From DASQUK01 sp963756425 (GTDB lineage Bacteria; Actinomycetota; Acidimicrobiia; Acidimicrobiales; VFJN01): a DNA stretch of 64,000 nucleotides. Every line of letters begins with the position of its first letter. Within the stretch, counting starts at the first letter, position 1. Positions 27,580 to 35,667 of this stretch are shown piece after piece. The notes beneath the pieces are model-generated. The model was not told the origin of the DNA. It saw only the letters and a program-made list of their open reading frames with translations, and ran no database searches. A program made the translations under genes and the position numbers. The DNA lies in NCBI GenBank assembly GCA_963756425.1, contig CAVWNW010000019.1, positions 248,001 through 312,000 of the forward strand. Reading direction: 5' to 3'.

Positions 27580-28739
27580 CGGTCCCCAGCCGCGAAGGCG
27601 TCGAGGATTGCCTCGCTGACCGCCAGCGAGATGTCCGATGCGCCGTCGGTGGCCAGCTGCACGAAGGTCAGGTCATGTGCGGGATCGACGGTGATGACCT
27701 GGCCGTCCACCCCAACGGCGTACATGACGCCCGGTCGCTCGGGATCGAGCCACCAGCCGGCGCCGTACTCGGAGTTGGCAACGACGGCGGAGCGGCTGTA
27801 GTCGACCCAGCCTTCGGGCAGGATCCGCTCTCCCTCCCAGACCCCGTCACGCAGGTACAGCAGCCCGAACTTGGCGAAGTTGCGGGCCGTGGTCTCGAAC
27901 GAGACCCCGCCGTACCAGGTGCCGCTCGGGTCGAACTCCATGTCCGCCCGGCCGACGCCGATCCTTGCCAGGAGCTCGGCATCCACGAACTTGCGGAAGT
28001 CGCCTCCGGCGCCCACCTCGTCGGCCAGGATCCCCGACACCAGCATCGTGTCGCCGGTGCTGTAGAGGAATCGGGTCCCGGGGTCGGTGACGAGCTCCTT
28101 GTCGGCGGCGTAGGCGGCGCCGTCGTCGGCAGCCAGCATCGGGAACATGTCGGCGTCGTGGGGGCGCTCGGTCCAGTTCAGCCCGCTGGTCATGTGCAGC
28201 AGGTGGTCGAGCGTGATGGCATGCCGCGGGTCCGACACGCCTTGCCACGCCCCCACTGCCGCCGGTGCGTCGACGTCGAGCCTCCCGTCCCGGACGAGGA
28301 TCCCCGCCAACGCCGAGGTGACGCTCTTGGCCATCGAGAATCCGGGCATCGTCACCGATCGACCATCGACGCGGTTGGGGCTGTAGCGCTCGTAGACGAT
28401 CCTGCCGCCGTGCACGACCAGGACCGCGCGCACCCGGGGATTGCCTCCATCGGCGAACGACGTGTCTACGACCCGGTCCACGGCCGTTCGATCCAAGCCT
28501 GCCGGCCACTCGCCTTCGGGCCACTCGTCCGTCGGGAACGGCACGCCGTCCGGTTGCGCGGGGAACCCGGCGGCCGGCCGGGCGCCGTCGCTGCTCGACG
28601 AGGCCGGTGCCGACGTGGTGGACGCGGCGACATCCTCGGGCGCCGGGCGTCCCGCGTTGTCGCCGCCTCCCGAGCAGCCCGCGACCAACGCGACGACGCC
28701 GAACGCCCACCACCATCCGAGCGAGCGACGTGGAGCCAT
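27576..28739 (-). CDS. Lipoprotein serine hydrolase, class C beta-lactamase family
   Basis: About 387 residues. A signal peptide ends in a lipobox (VALVAGC), so the mature protein is probably a lipid-anchored extracellular hydrolase. A Ser/Ala-rich linker follows, then a beta-lactamase-like domain with the SxxK nucleophile (GFSMAKSV) and a YxN-like motif (LYSTGDT). The family includes esterases, D-amino-acid peptidases and penicillin-binding proteins, so resistance should not be assumed. ATG 28739 is chosen to give a short signal peptide (MAPRRSLGWWWAFGVVALVAGC). mutM lies upstream with 69 bases between. Confidence 0.87.
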   Translation of the reverse strand: MAPRRSLGWWWAFGVVALVAGCSGGGDNAGRPAPEDVAASTTSAPASSSSDGARPAAGFPAQPDGVPFPTDEWPEGEWPAGLDRTAVDRVVDTSFADGGNPRVRAVLVVHGGRIVYERYSPNRVDGRSVTMPGFSMAKSVTSALAGILVRDGRLDVDAPAAVGAWQGVSDPRHAITLDHLLHMTSGLNWTERPHDADMFPMLAADDGAAYAADKELVTDPGTRFLYSTGDTMLVSGILADEVGAGGDFRKFVDAELLARIGVGRADMEFDPSGTWYGGVSFETTARNFAKFGLLYLRDGVWEGERILPEGWVDYSRSAVVANSEYGAGWWLDPERPGVMYAVGVDGQVITVDPAHDLTFVQLATDGASDISLAVSEAILDAFAAGDR

Positions 28740-28808
28740 GGTCGTGACGCGTGACACCCCCGTGCCGCGGTGCGGCACACGTCGGAGCTTAGGCAGGACC
28801 ACCGGCCC

Positions 28809-29738
28809 TCAACGGCGCTTCGCCGAGCGGGAGACCCGGCCCGAGCGGCCGTGGGAGCGGGAGACCTGGCCCGAGCGGTGGGAGCGGGAGACGCGTCCGG
28901 GGCCGGGCTGGCATGTCGGGCACCAGGTGGTCGTGCGGCCGTCGAGCACGCGGGAGCGCAGTTCCGTGCCGCAACGCGGGCACGGAAGCCCAGCCTGGCC
29001 GTAGACGTTGAGCCGCTGCTGGTTGCGGCCCGGGAGGCCCTCGGCGTTGCGATAGCTGGTGAGGGTCGTGCCCCCGTGGTGGAGGCTGCCGGCCAGGACC
29101 TGCCGCACCGCGTCGAGCAGCGCCGCAGCCTGCGCCCGGGTCACGGTCCGCAGGGCCGGATTGACGCGGGCCTGCCACAGGGCCTCGTCGGCGTAGATGT
29201 TGCCCACGCCGGCGATGGGACGCTGGCTCAGCAGCTGCGTCTTGACCGCCCGCCGGCTGCGCTTGAGCGCCCGCCAGAACTCCTCGGGCGTGAGCCGGCG
29301 GTCGAGGGCGTCGGGCCCCTGCACCGCCAGCGTCCCGGCGTACTGCCCGTCCTCCGCGACGGCGATCCGGCCGAAGCGGCGCACGTCCCGGTACTCCAAC
29401 GCCTGCCCGGCCCGCGACGCGTCTCCCGCTTCCCCGGCCCCTCGGGCGGGATCGTCGAGGCCCCACCACGCACGCACGTAGGCGTCGCCCGAATCGCCGG
29501 CCGGACGGACCCGCAGCGAGCCCGTCATCCCCAGGTGCACGACCAGCTCCCGCCCGTCGTCGAGGCTCAGCAGCAGGTACTTGCCCCGCCGGGCGGTCCC
29601 CGTGATCGTGGCGCCTACCACCTCGAGCGCGGCGGTGAACTTGGGGTGGGGGAACGCCCACGCCGAGGTGAGCCGGCGGCCCATCACCAGCGGCTCGAGC
29701 TGCCGCCGGATGGTCTCCACCTCGGGGAGCTCAGGCAT
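28809..29738 (-). CDS. mutM: Formamidopyrimidine-DNA glycosylase with repetitive basic tail
   Basis: Removes oxidised purines such as 8-oxoguanine from DNA. The N-terminal proline and catalytic Glu are visible (MPELPEVETIRR), the helix-two-turns-helix region holds GVGNIYADEALWQARVNP, and the C-terminal zinc finger is complete (CPRCGTELRSRV and CPTC). After the finger is a 29-residue tail made of repeats of R-V/Q-S-R-S (GRVSRSHRSGQVSRSHGRSG), absent from the family norm; the DNA beneath it is a tandem GGGAGCGGGAGACC-type repeat. 309 residues. It follows rnj after nine bases. Confidence 0.94.
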   Translation of the reverse strand: MPELPEVETIRRQLEPLVMGRRLTSAWAFPHPKFTAALEVVGATITGTARRGKYLLLSLDDGRELVVHLGMTGSLRVRPAGDSGDAYVRAWWGLDDPARGAGEAGDASRAGQALEYRDVRRFGRIAVAEDGQYAGTLAVQGPDALDRRLTPEEFWRALKRSRRAVKTQLLSQRPIAGVGNIYADEALWQARVNPALRTVTRAQAAALLDAVRQVLAGSLHHGGTTLTSYRNAEGLPGRNQQRLNVYGQAGLPCPRCGTELRSRVLDGRTTTWCPTCQPGPGRVSRSHRSGQVSRSHGRSGRVSRSAKRR

Positions 29739-29747
29739 CGAGCCGGA

Positions 29748-31412
29748 TCACGCCTCCATCACGACGGGGACGATCATCGGGCGGCGCCTGGTCGACTCGT
29801 TGACGAAGCGGCCCGCCGCCCGGCGCACCACCTTCTGCAGCGCCTCGATGTCGGTGCCGCCCTCGGCGAACGACTCCTTGACCGCCTGGCGCACCTCCTC
29901 GGCGCACTCGGCCAGCAGCGGCTCGGCCTCCGGGGCATAGACCCAGCCGCGGGTGATGACCTCCGGGCCGGTGAGGATCGCACCGGTGGCCACGTCGACG
30001 GTGACCACGACCACGACGACACCCTCCTCCGCCAGCACCCGCCGGTCGCGCAACACCCCGTGGCCGACGTCGCCGATGATCCCGTCGACGTAGAGGTAGC
30101 CGGCCGGCACCGCGGCGTCGACGCGCAGGCCGTCGTCGTCGAGCACGAGCTGGTCGCCGTCGGTGCACACGAGCACGTGCTCGGCGCCCACGACGCCCAT
30201 GGTGCGAGCGAGCCGGGCGTGGGCGACCATGTGGCGGTATTCGCCGTGGACCGGCACGAACCAGTCCGGGCGCACGATCGACAGCAGGGTCTTGAGCTCC
30301 TCCTGCTTGGCGTGCCCCGACGCGTGGACGTCGGCGACGCCGGAGTGGATCACCTCCGCGCCCAGCCGCACCAGCCCGTCGATCACCTTGGACACGTTCA
30401 TCTCGTTGCCGGGGATCGGGTGCGACGACAGGATCACCGTGTCGTCCGCGTTGATCTCCAGCCAGCGGTTGTTGCGCTGGGCCATGAGCGCCAGCGCCGA
30501 CATGGGCTCGCCCTGGCTGCCGGTGGAGATCACGCAGATCTGGCCCGGCGGGAGGTCGCGCACGTCGTCGATGTCGACGAGTGCATGGTCGGGGATGCGC
30601 AGCAAACCCATGTCCCGGGCCAGCCGCACGTTCTTCTTCATCGACATCCCGAGCGTGGCCACCTTGCGCCCGAACGCCACGGCGGCGTCGGCGATCTGCT
30701 GCACGCGGTGGATGTGGCTGGCGAAGCAGGCGATGACGATGCGCCGGCCCTCGTGCTGGTGGAACAGCTCGTGGAGCACCCCGCCGATCGACGTCTCGCT
30801 GCGGGCGTAGCCGGGCTCCTCGGCGTTGGTGGAGTCGCTCAACAGCAGCCGCACGCCGTCCCCGGACGCCAGCGCACCGATGCGGCCGAGGTCGGTGAGC
30901 CGGCCGTCGACCGGCGTGAGGTCGAGCTTGAAGTCGCCGCTGTGGAGGATCGTCCCCTGCGGGGTGTGGAACGCGGTGGCGAAGCCGTGCGGGACCGAGT
31001 GGGTGACGGGGATGAACTCGACGTCGCACGGCCCGATTGTGCGCCGCTCACCGTCGAAGACCGGGATCAGCTCCGTCCGGTCCAGCAGGCCCGCCTCTTC
31101 GATGCGGTTGCGGGCCAGGCCGAGTGTCAGCTCCGAGCCGTAGATCGGGAAGGACATCTCCCGCAGCAGGTAGCCCAGCCCGCCCATGTGGTCCTCGTGC
31201 CCATGGGTGATGATCGCCCCGTCGACCCGGTCGGCGTTGTCGCGCAGGTACGTGAAGTCGGGCAGGACGAGGTCGATCCCGAGCATGTCGAGCTCGGGGA
31301 ACATCAGCCCCACGTCGAGCAGCAGGATGCGCCCCCCGACCTCGACGCACGCGCAGTTCCGCCCGATCTCGCCGAGGCCGCCGAGGAAGGTGATGCGAAC
31401 GGGATCGGCCAT
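29748..31412 (-). CDS. rnj: Ribonuclease J
   Basis: Metallo-beta-lactamase/beta-CASP ribonuclease with 5'-exo and endonuclease activity in mRNA decay and rRNA maturation. 554 residues. Metal motif HGHEDHMGGL near residue 74, HSVPHGF and GDFKLD for the other ligands, beta-CASP region with CFASHIHRVQQIADAA, and STGSQGEPMSALALMA. The C-terminal domain ends STRRRPMIVPVVMEA. Neighbours dapA (upstream) and mutM/ftsK (downstream) match the actinobacterial dapA-rnj-ftsK order. Confidence 0.96.
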   Translation of the reverse strand: MADPVRITFLGGLGEIGRNCACVEVGGRILLLDVGLMFPELDMLGIDLVLPDFTYLRDNADRVDGAIITHGHEDHMGGLGYLLREMSFPIYGSELTLGLARNRIEEAGLLDRTELIPVFDGERRTIGPCDVEFIPVTHSVPHGFATAFHTPQGTILHSGDFKLDLTPVDGRLTDLGRIGALASGDGVRLLLSDSTNAEEPGYARSETSIGGVLHELFHQHEGRRIVIACFASHIHRVQQIADAAVAFGRKVATLGMSMKKNVRLARDMGLLRIPDHALVDIDDVRDLPPGQICVISTGSQGEPMSALALMAQRNNRWLEINADDTVILSSHPIPGNEMNVSKVIDGLVRLGAEVIHSGVADVHASGHAKQEELKTLLSIVRPDWFVPVHGEYRHMVAHARLARTMGVVGAEHVLVCTDGDQLVLDDDGLRVDAAVPAGYLYVDGIIGDVGHGVLRDRRVLAEEGVVVVVVTVDVATGAILTGPEVITRGWVYAPEAEPLLAECAEEVRQAVKESFAEGGTDIEALQKVVRRAAGRFVNESTRRRPMIVPVVMEA

Positions 31413-31451
31413 GATTCCGGGAACCTACCGGTCGCGGCGCCGTCCCGGAAA

Positions 31452-31495
31452 CCTGCCGCGGGATTGGTGGCCGGAGCCACCAGAACCGCGGCAGG
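31452..31495. repeat. Dispersed hairpin repeat, family 1, copy 1
   Basis: Ten-base-pair outer stem (31452-31461 with 31486-31495) and seven-base-pair inner stem (TGGTGGC 31465-31471 with GCCACCA 31476-31482). Its reverse complement matches the element at 46879-46927. It lies between dapA and rnj and may also terminate dapA transcription. Confidence 0.85.
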
Positions 31496-31501
31496 AATCG
31501 G

Positions 31502-32393
31502 TCACGGGAGGCCGAGGTCCGCGAGGACCCGGCGCATCGCGGCCCGCGCCTCGTCGCTGACCGGTGGCAGCGGGAGCCGGAGGGGGCCATCGTGGACGCC
31601 CAGCGCCGCCAGGGCGGCCTTGGCGGCCGTGGTCTGCACCCAGTTGGATCCGACCTCGACGGCGTACGAGGGCGCCAGGCGAGCGTTGAGCTGCCGGGCG
31701 GTGGGCAGGTCACCCTTGTCGAACGCCGCGATCATCTCAGCGAAGAGGTCACCGGCCCAGTGGGTCGCCACGCCGATGACGCCGACGGCACCCACGCCCA
31801 GCAGCGCCAGGGTGACGGCGTCGTCGCCCGAGTAGACGTCGAAGTCGTCGCCCGCCTCGGCGATCACCCGGGCGGTCGTGCCGGGATCGCCGGCGGCGTC
31901 CTTGAGGCCAACGATCGTCGGGACGTCGCGCGCCAGCCGGATCAGCGGCGTCGGTGTCGATGCGACGGCCGGTGCGGGACGGGACGTCGTATAGGACGAC
32001 CGGCAGTTCGGTGGCGTCGGCGATGGCGCGGAAGTGGGCCTCGATGCCGGCCGGTGGCGGCCGGTTGTAGTACGGCGTCACGATCAGCAGCCCGTCGACG
32101 CCGGTCGCCGCGGCCAGGGCCGCCAGCTCGACGCTGTGGCGTGTGTCGTTGGAGCCGGCCCCCGCCAGCAGCGGCACGTCGACGGCGGCCCGCACGGCCT
32201 CCCACAGCGCCACCTTCTCGTCGTCGCGGAGGGTCGGGGCCTCACCCGTGGTGCCGGCGAGCACCAACCCGTCGCTGCCGTGGTCCACCAACCAGCGGGC
32301 GACGGATGCGGCGCCCTCGGTGTCGAGCGATCCGTCGGCCGCGAACGGCGTGGCCATGGCCGTGAGGACCTTGCCGAACCGAGCGGTTCCCAT
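31502..32393 (-). pseudogene. dapA: 4-hydroxy-tetrahydrodipicolinate synthase with a one-base frameshift
   Basis: First committed step to diaminopimelate: condenses pyruvate with aspartate semialdehyde. From ATG 32393 (AGGGAG site upstream) the N-terminal half is normal (TAMATPFAADGSL, LAGTTGEAPTL, VTPYYNRPPP, VLYDVPSRTG). After RRIDTDA the frame breaks: one extra base among 31946-31949. One base on, the rest is intact (LIRLARDVPTIVGLKDAAGD with the Schiff-base Lys, VYSGDDAVTLALLGVG) to 31502. As the gene is normally essential, sequencing error is plausible; otherwise the paralogue at 46083 may stand in. Its start shares one base with the stop of the upstream winged-helix gene. Confidence 0.85.
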
Positions 32394-33067
32394 CACGAAG
32401 CTCCCTTCCCTGGCACTGCACCTGCTCCATCTTGTGTGTGATCGGCCTCGGCGGTGCGGTCGAGCCCCAGCGTCGTCAGCAGGTCCTCGTGGAGCTCGAA
32501 CCAGACGGTGTGGTAGCTCGCAAGCCGAGGCTTGGTGAACCATTCGCGCTCCCCCGCCTCGACCCTCGCGACCGCCCGGGACAGCTGGTCGTGGTAGGGC
32601 CGGTACCGCTCGAGCGCGCCGGCCAGGTCGTCGCACAGGGGCCCCACGTGGGTGTGCAACGCGGCCAGGTCGCCGACGACCCGGGCGTCGTAGTCGGGAT
32701 CCCGATGGTCGTTGACGACGGCGGTCCCGGCGACCTCTCGCACCTGCCAGCGGCTGCACGCATCGAGCACCGCGCCGTTGAGCGCACGGAAGCGCTCGTA
32801 CGCCCCCTCGATGGCCGGCCGGACCCCGACGTCGTCGATCTCCCGACCCACGAGCCGGGCGTGCTCAGCCCGGCCCGCCGGCGTGAGCGACCACCCCTCA
32901 GGGACGTCGCGGTGCACGACCAGTCCGTCGGCCGCCAGCTGCGCCAGCCATGACTCCGCCTCGGCGGTCGCGATCTCCGCCGACTCGCCAACCGCCGCCG
33001 CGCTGGCCTGGCCCTTGAGGCGGAGCCAGTGCAGCACGAGCAGCCGTGCGTCCGACCGAGGCGCCAT
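32393..33067 (-). CDS. Winged-helix DNA-binding-like protein of unknown function
   Basis: About 224 residues. The N-terminal 70 (ARLLVLHWLRLKGQASAAAVGESAEI to DGLVVHRDVPEGWSLTPAGRAEH) have the pattern of a MarR/ArsR-like winged helix. The rest is a helical domain rich in His, Trp and acidic residues, with VNDHRDPDYDARVVGDLAAL and YHTVWFELHEDLLTTLG, which I recognise from other actinobacterial proteins without a known role. Its stop overlaps the dapA start (TGATG), so the two are cotranslated; nitrile hydratase genes lie just upstream. It might regulate one of them, but nothing in the sequence proves this. An upstream GTG/ATG to 33097 is possible. Confidence 0.7.
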   Translation of the reverse strand: MAPRSDARLLVLHWLRLKGQASAAAVGESAEIATAEAESWLAQLAADGLVVHRDVPEGWSLTPAGRAEHARLVGREIDDVGVRPAIEGAYERFRALNGAVLDACSRWQVREVAGTAVVNDHRDPDYDARVVGDLAALHTHVGPLCDDLAGALERYRPYHDQLSRAVARVEAGEREWFTKPRLASYHTVWFELHEDLLTTLGLDRTAEADHTQDGAGAVPGKGAS

Positions 33068-33119
33068 GGCGCGCAGGGTACCGCGAGCCCGCGTCACACC
33101 ATCGGGCCGCCCGAGGAGC

Positions 33120-33701
33120 TCACCTGACCACCCCGATCATGTGGTCGCGGCTCACGAGCGGCACGAGCTCGTCCTCGGCCAGGCCGTCGGCGCCGTCGGG
33201 TCGCACGGGCAACACCATGTAGCGGACGTCGGCGCTGGAGTCCCAGACCCGGACCTCGACGTCATCGTCCAGCGTGGTGCCGAACTCGGCGAGCACCGCC
33301 CGGGGCTCGCGCACCATGCGGGCGCGGTAGGCGAAGCTCTTGTACCAGCGGGGCGGCAGCCCCAGCACGGGCCACGGGTAGCACGAGCACAGGGTGCAGA
33401 CCACGACGTTGTGGACCGCCGGCGTGTTCTCGAGCACCACGAGGTGCTCGCCCTCGGCCCCGCCGAAACCCAGCTCGCCGATCGCCTGCGTGCCGTCGTC
33501 GAGGAGGCGCTCACGGAAGGCCCCGTCGACCCAGGCGCGGGCCACGACCTTGGCGCCGTTGAGTGGCCCCACGTCGTACTCGTACGTCTCGACCACGGCG
33601 TCGACGACGTCGGATGTGATCAGACCCTTCTCCACGAGCAGCGACTCGATGGCGGTGACCCGCCGCGCGATGGACTGATCGTCCTCGTCATGGTCGCTCA
33701 C
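33120..33701 (-). CDS. Nitrile hydratase alpha subunit, cobalt type
   Basis: Metal-binding subunit of the enzyme that hydrates nitriles to amides; 193 residues. The claw motif VCTLCSC (Cys102, Cys105, Cys107) carries Thr at the second position, the mark of the cobalt type (iron enzymes have CSLCSC). Two of the cysteines would be oxidised to sulfinic/sulfenic acids in the active enzyme. The flanking LGLPPRWYKSFAYRARMVREPR is typical. GTG 33701 overlaps the beta-subunit stop by four bases (GTGA). The related thiocyanate hydrolase gamma subunit is the main alternative. Confidence 0.92.
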   Translation of the reverse strand: MSDHDEDDQSIARRVTAIESLLVEKGLITSDVVDAVVETYEYDVGPLNGAKVVARAWVDGAFRERLLDDGTQAIGELGFGGAEGEHLVVLENTPAVHNVVVCTLCSCYPWPVLGLPPRWYKSFAYRARMVREPRAVLAEFGTTLDDDVEVRVWDSSADVRYMVLPVRPDGADGLAEDELVPLVSRDHMIGVVR

Positions 33702-34351
33702 GACAGGTACCGCTCCCACAGGTCGATGTACAGGGCGCCGCGCTCGGCGTCGTCGCCCCACAGGTCGCGCATGTCGAAGCGCACCCGGTAGACGGCCTCG
33801 GGTGCGTCGGCATCCGGATGGGCCCACCCACCGTTGATCCGTTCGACCGTGCCCGTGGCCCCCCGGATGTAGCGGGGACAGCGGTGGTGACCAACGGGCG
33901 CCATGCGCCGGACCGTCACCCTGTCTCCCACGCCGAACGCCGCGGCCACCGGCTCGCCGGATGTCGGCGTCGGCTGGTTGAGGAAGCCTTTGATCGCGGC
34001 CGCCAGCTCGGGATCGGTGGACGGTGAACGCGTCGGCCCGCCCTCCGCTGTGGTTGCCCGGAGGTCGATCTCCGCCGACGTCAGGCTCCCGCCGGCGACG
34101 ATTGCGGCCTCGACCCCTTGGGCCCAGCGGCCGTAGTAGCTGGATGCCAGGTAGGCGGCCGGCTCGATCCGCTCGATCGCCGGCCGGCTGGAGCCGGTCC
34201 GGAGCCCCTTGGCCGATGTCGCGACCGCCAGGCCGAACGTGCGGGCCTCCCAGGCCTCGTGGAACGGCGGCTCGTCGAGCGCCCCGTCGCTCGGGTCGCG
34301 GATCACCGGTCCGAACCCGTGCATCCCGCCCATGTCGTGCACCCCATCCAC
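33698..34351 (-). CDS. Nitrile hydratase beta subunit
   Basis: 217 residues. Family start VDGVHDMGGMHGFGPVIRD, middle helical part (GRWAQGVEAAIVAGGSLT) and the C-terminal SH3-like barrel (FGVGDRVTVRRM, HHRCPRYIRGATGTVERINGG, YRVRFDMRDLWGDDAERG, LYIDLWERYL). The Arg residues that contact the alpha-subunit claw are expected in the barrel. The order beta then alpha is that of cobalt nitrile hydratases. No amidase and no separate activator (P14K-like) gene lies nearby in this window. GTG 34351 is chosen from the family start. Confidence 0.92.
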   Translation of the reverse strand: MDGVHDMGGMHGFGPVIRDPSDGALDEPPFHEAWEARTFGLAVATSAKGLRTGSSRPAIERIEPAAYLASSYYGRWAQGVEAAIVAGGSLTSAEIDLRATTAEGGPTRSPSTDPELAAAIKGFLNQPTPTSGEPVAAAFGVGDRVTVRRMAPVGHHRCPRYIRGATGTVERINGGWAHPDADAPEAVYRVRFDMRDLWGDDAERGALYIDLWERYLS

Positions 34352-34470
34352 CGCCGGGGAGCGTAGTCCCGCCCCTCCCCCGCCCACGGCGACGGAAAGG
34401 CTTGGGCCGGCTGTCCATGACGCGCACCGCCGTTCGACAACGGTTGTGGCGCATGACCGAGGTGGCGGGT

Positions 34471-35268
34471 TCAGCCCCCCTGGCGGAGCAGCTCGTCGAG
34501 CTCCCGATCGAGGTCGTCGCGGTCGTCGACCTCCATGCCCCGCCGCGCCACGACCCGCCGTAGCACGAGCGGATAGCCGATGACGGCTATGGCGCAGAAG
34601 ATGAACCACTGGACGGCGTAGCCGAGGTGGGGCCCCTCGGACAGCTCGGGCGGCGGCACCGGAAGGATGGACGCCGGCTCGGGCCGGGCGGGATCGGCGG
34701 CGTTGGGTTCGGGCGGATCGGACTCGTCCGCCCGCACGAGTGCCGGCAGGATGCTGTCCCCGGAGGCGAGCAGCGGGTCCACGTCGCGAGGGGCCGTTCC
34801 GTCGAGCCCGTCGGGATCGACGACCAGCCCGGTCACCGTCACCTCGCCCGCCGGGGCCGGGGCGTCGACCACCGAGCCATCGGGCGCCAGGCCTACGAAT
34901 CCCCGGATGACAGCGACCCGCTCGCCGCCCTCCACCTGGAGGGGCGTCACCAACCACGCGCCCGCGACGCCGTCCTGCGTGCGGTTGCGGACGGCCACCG
35001 TCGCATCGTCGTCGTACGTGCCGGTGGCGGTGACGGATCGATGGCGGACGCCCTCGACCGTGGCGCGGTCGTCACCGGGGTCGAGCAACTCGCCGACCGG
35101 CCTCACGGGCTGCTCGGCCCGCGCCTCGATCAGCGCGTTGCGGTCCCGCTTCTCGTCCAGCCGCCGGAGCTGCCACAGGCCCAGGTTCACCATCGTCACC
35201 ACGAGCAGGAGCACGAACAGGTGGGACAGCAGCCATCGCGGCCGCAGCAGGAACCGGGCCTTCGCCAC
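34471..35268 (-). CDS. SURF1 family cytochrome oxidase biogenesis protein
   Basis: 265 residues with the SURF1 layout: an N-terminal membrane helix (LLSHLFVLLLVVTMVNLGLWQLRRL), a soluble domain outside the membrane (VEGVRHRSVTATGTYDDD, RTQDGVAGAWLVTPLQV, VAVIRGFVGLAPDG), then a C-terminal helix (GYAVQWFIFCAIAVIGYPLVLRR). SURF1 helps insert heme a or assemble subunit I of cytochrome c oxidase. An Asp/Pro/Glu-rich insert lies near residue 190. GTG 35268 has TACCCT (minus strand 35280-35275) six bases upstream, a leaderless layout. No oxidase genes are adjacent. Confidence 0.9.
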   Translation of the reverse strand: MAKARFLLRPRWLLSHLFVLLLVVTMVNLGLWQLRRLDEKRDRNALIEARAEQPVRPVGELLDPGDDRATVEGVRHRSVTATGTYDDDATVAVRNRTQDGVAGAWLVTPLQVEGGERVAVIRGFVGLAPDGSVVDAPAPAGEVTVTGLVVDPDGLDGTAPRDVDPLLASGDSILPALVRADESDPPEPNAADPARPEPASILPVPPPELSEGPHLGYAVQWFIFCAIAVIGYPLVLRRVVARRGMEVDDRDDLDRELDELLRQGG

Positions 35269-35274
35269 ACCGTT

Positions 35275-35280
35275 AGGGTA
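35275..35280 (-). promoter_or_regulatory. Leaderless-type -10 box of the SURF1 gene
   Basis: TACCCT on the minus strand ends six bases before GTG 35268. Confidence 0.45.
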
Positions 35281-35300
35281 AGAGGCCGAGCGGCTCGGCC

Positions 35301-35377
35301 CGCAAGTGGGCTCAGAACAGCACGGGATTTGCAGCGTGAGCCCAGGCCACCCAACTCGGCCTCCCGGACAACGCTGG
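35301..35377. repeat. Dispersed repeat, family 2, copy A
   Basis: About 77 bases that match the reverse complement of 55455-55531 with about 11 mismatches and one single-base indel; the core GGGATTTGCAGCG is identical. It is intergenic, between the SURF1 gene and a short open frame. No stem or open frame explains it. Confidence 0.8.
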
Positions 35378-35412
35378 GCGCAGCCCGAGTGGAAACGGTG
35401 GCGACTCGGGGG

Positions 35413-35667
35413 TCAGGGGCCGTCGTCGGCGCCGTCGGGATCCTCGACCAGGTCGTCGACGAAGTCGGCGACCGCCTGCACCACGTCCGCCGACGGCGGC
35501 CGCTCGTTGCCCGCGACCGTGTCGGGGCCGGCGGGGGAACCGGCCCCGACGGCGACGCGCTGGCTGTCCTCACGCTCGCCCACGCTTGCACGGTAAGCAT
35601 GAAGGGCGGGCTCGGCGTCAGTAGCCGCTACGTAACGTGCCCTACCCGAGGCCGTCCGCGATGCCAA
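35413..35667 (-). CDS. Short hypothetical protein
   Basis: Up to 84 residues, not recognised. The C-terminal half is strongly acidic (VVQAVADFVDDLVEDPDGADDG) and its codons are GC-rich in third positions as in real genes here. It overlaps the end of the LuxR regulator gene by 26 bases if the longest start is used; a later start is more likely. It could be a small acidic cytoplasmic protein or chance. It lies between the regulator and repeat copy A. Confidence 0.35.
   Translation of the reverse strand: MASRTASGRARYVAATDAEPALHAYRASVGEREDSQRVAVGAGSPAGPDTVAGNERPPSADVVQAVADFVDDLVEDPDGADDGP

Noticed and set aside
28483..28497. tRNA T-arm-like GTTCGATCC sequence
   Set aside because: It lies within the serine hydrolase coding sequence and has no cloverleaf around it; no tRNA gene was found in the window.
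27576..28739. Antibiotic-resistance beta-lactamase
   Set aside because: The fold and SxxK motif are shared by esterases and peptidases; nothing specific to penicillin hydrolysis is visible.
31502..31867. A separate small protein corresponding to the second half of DapA
   Set aside because: It continues DapA residue by residue after the frameshift and starts at no credible site.
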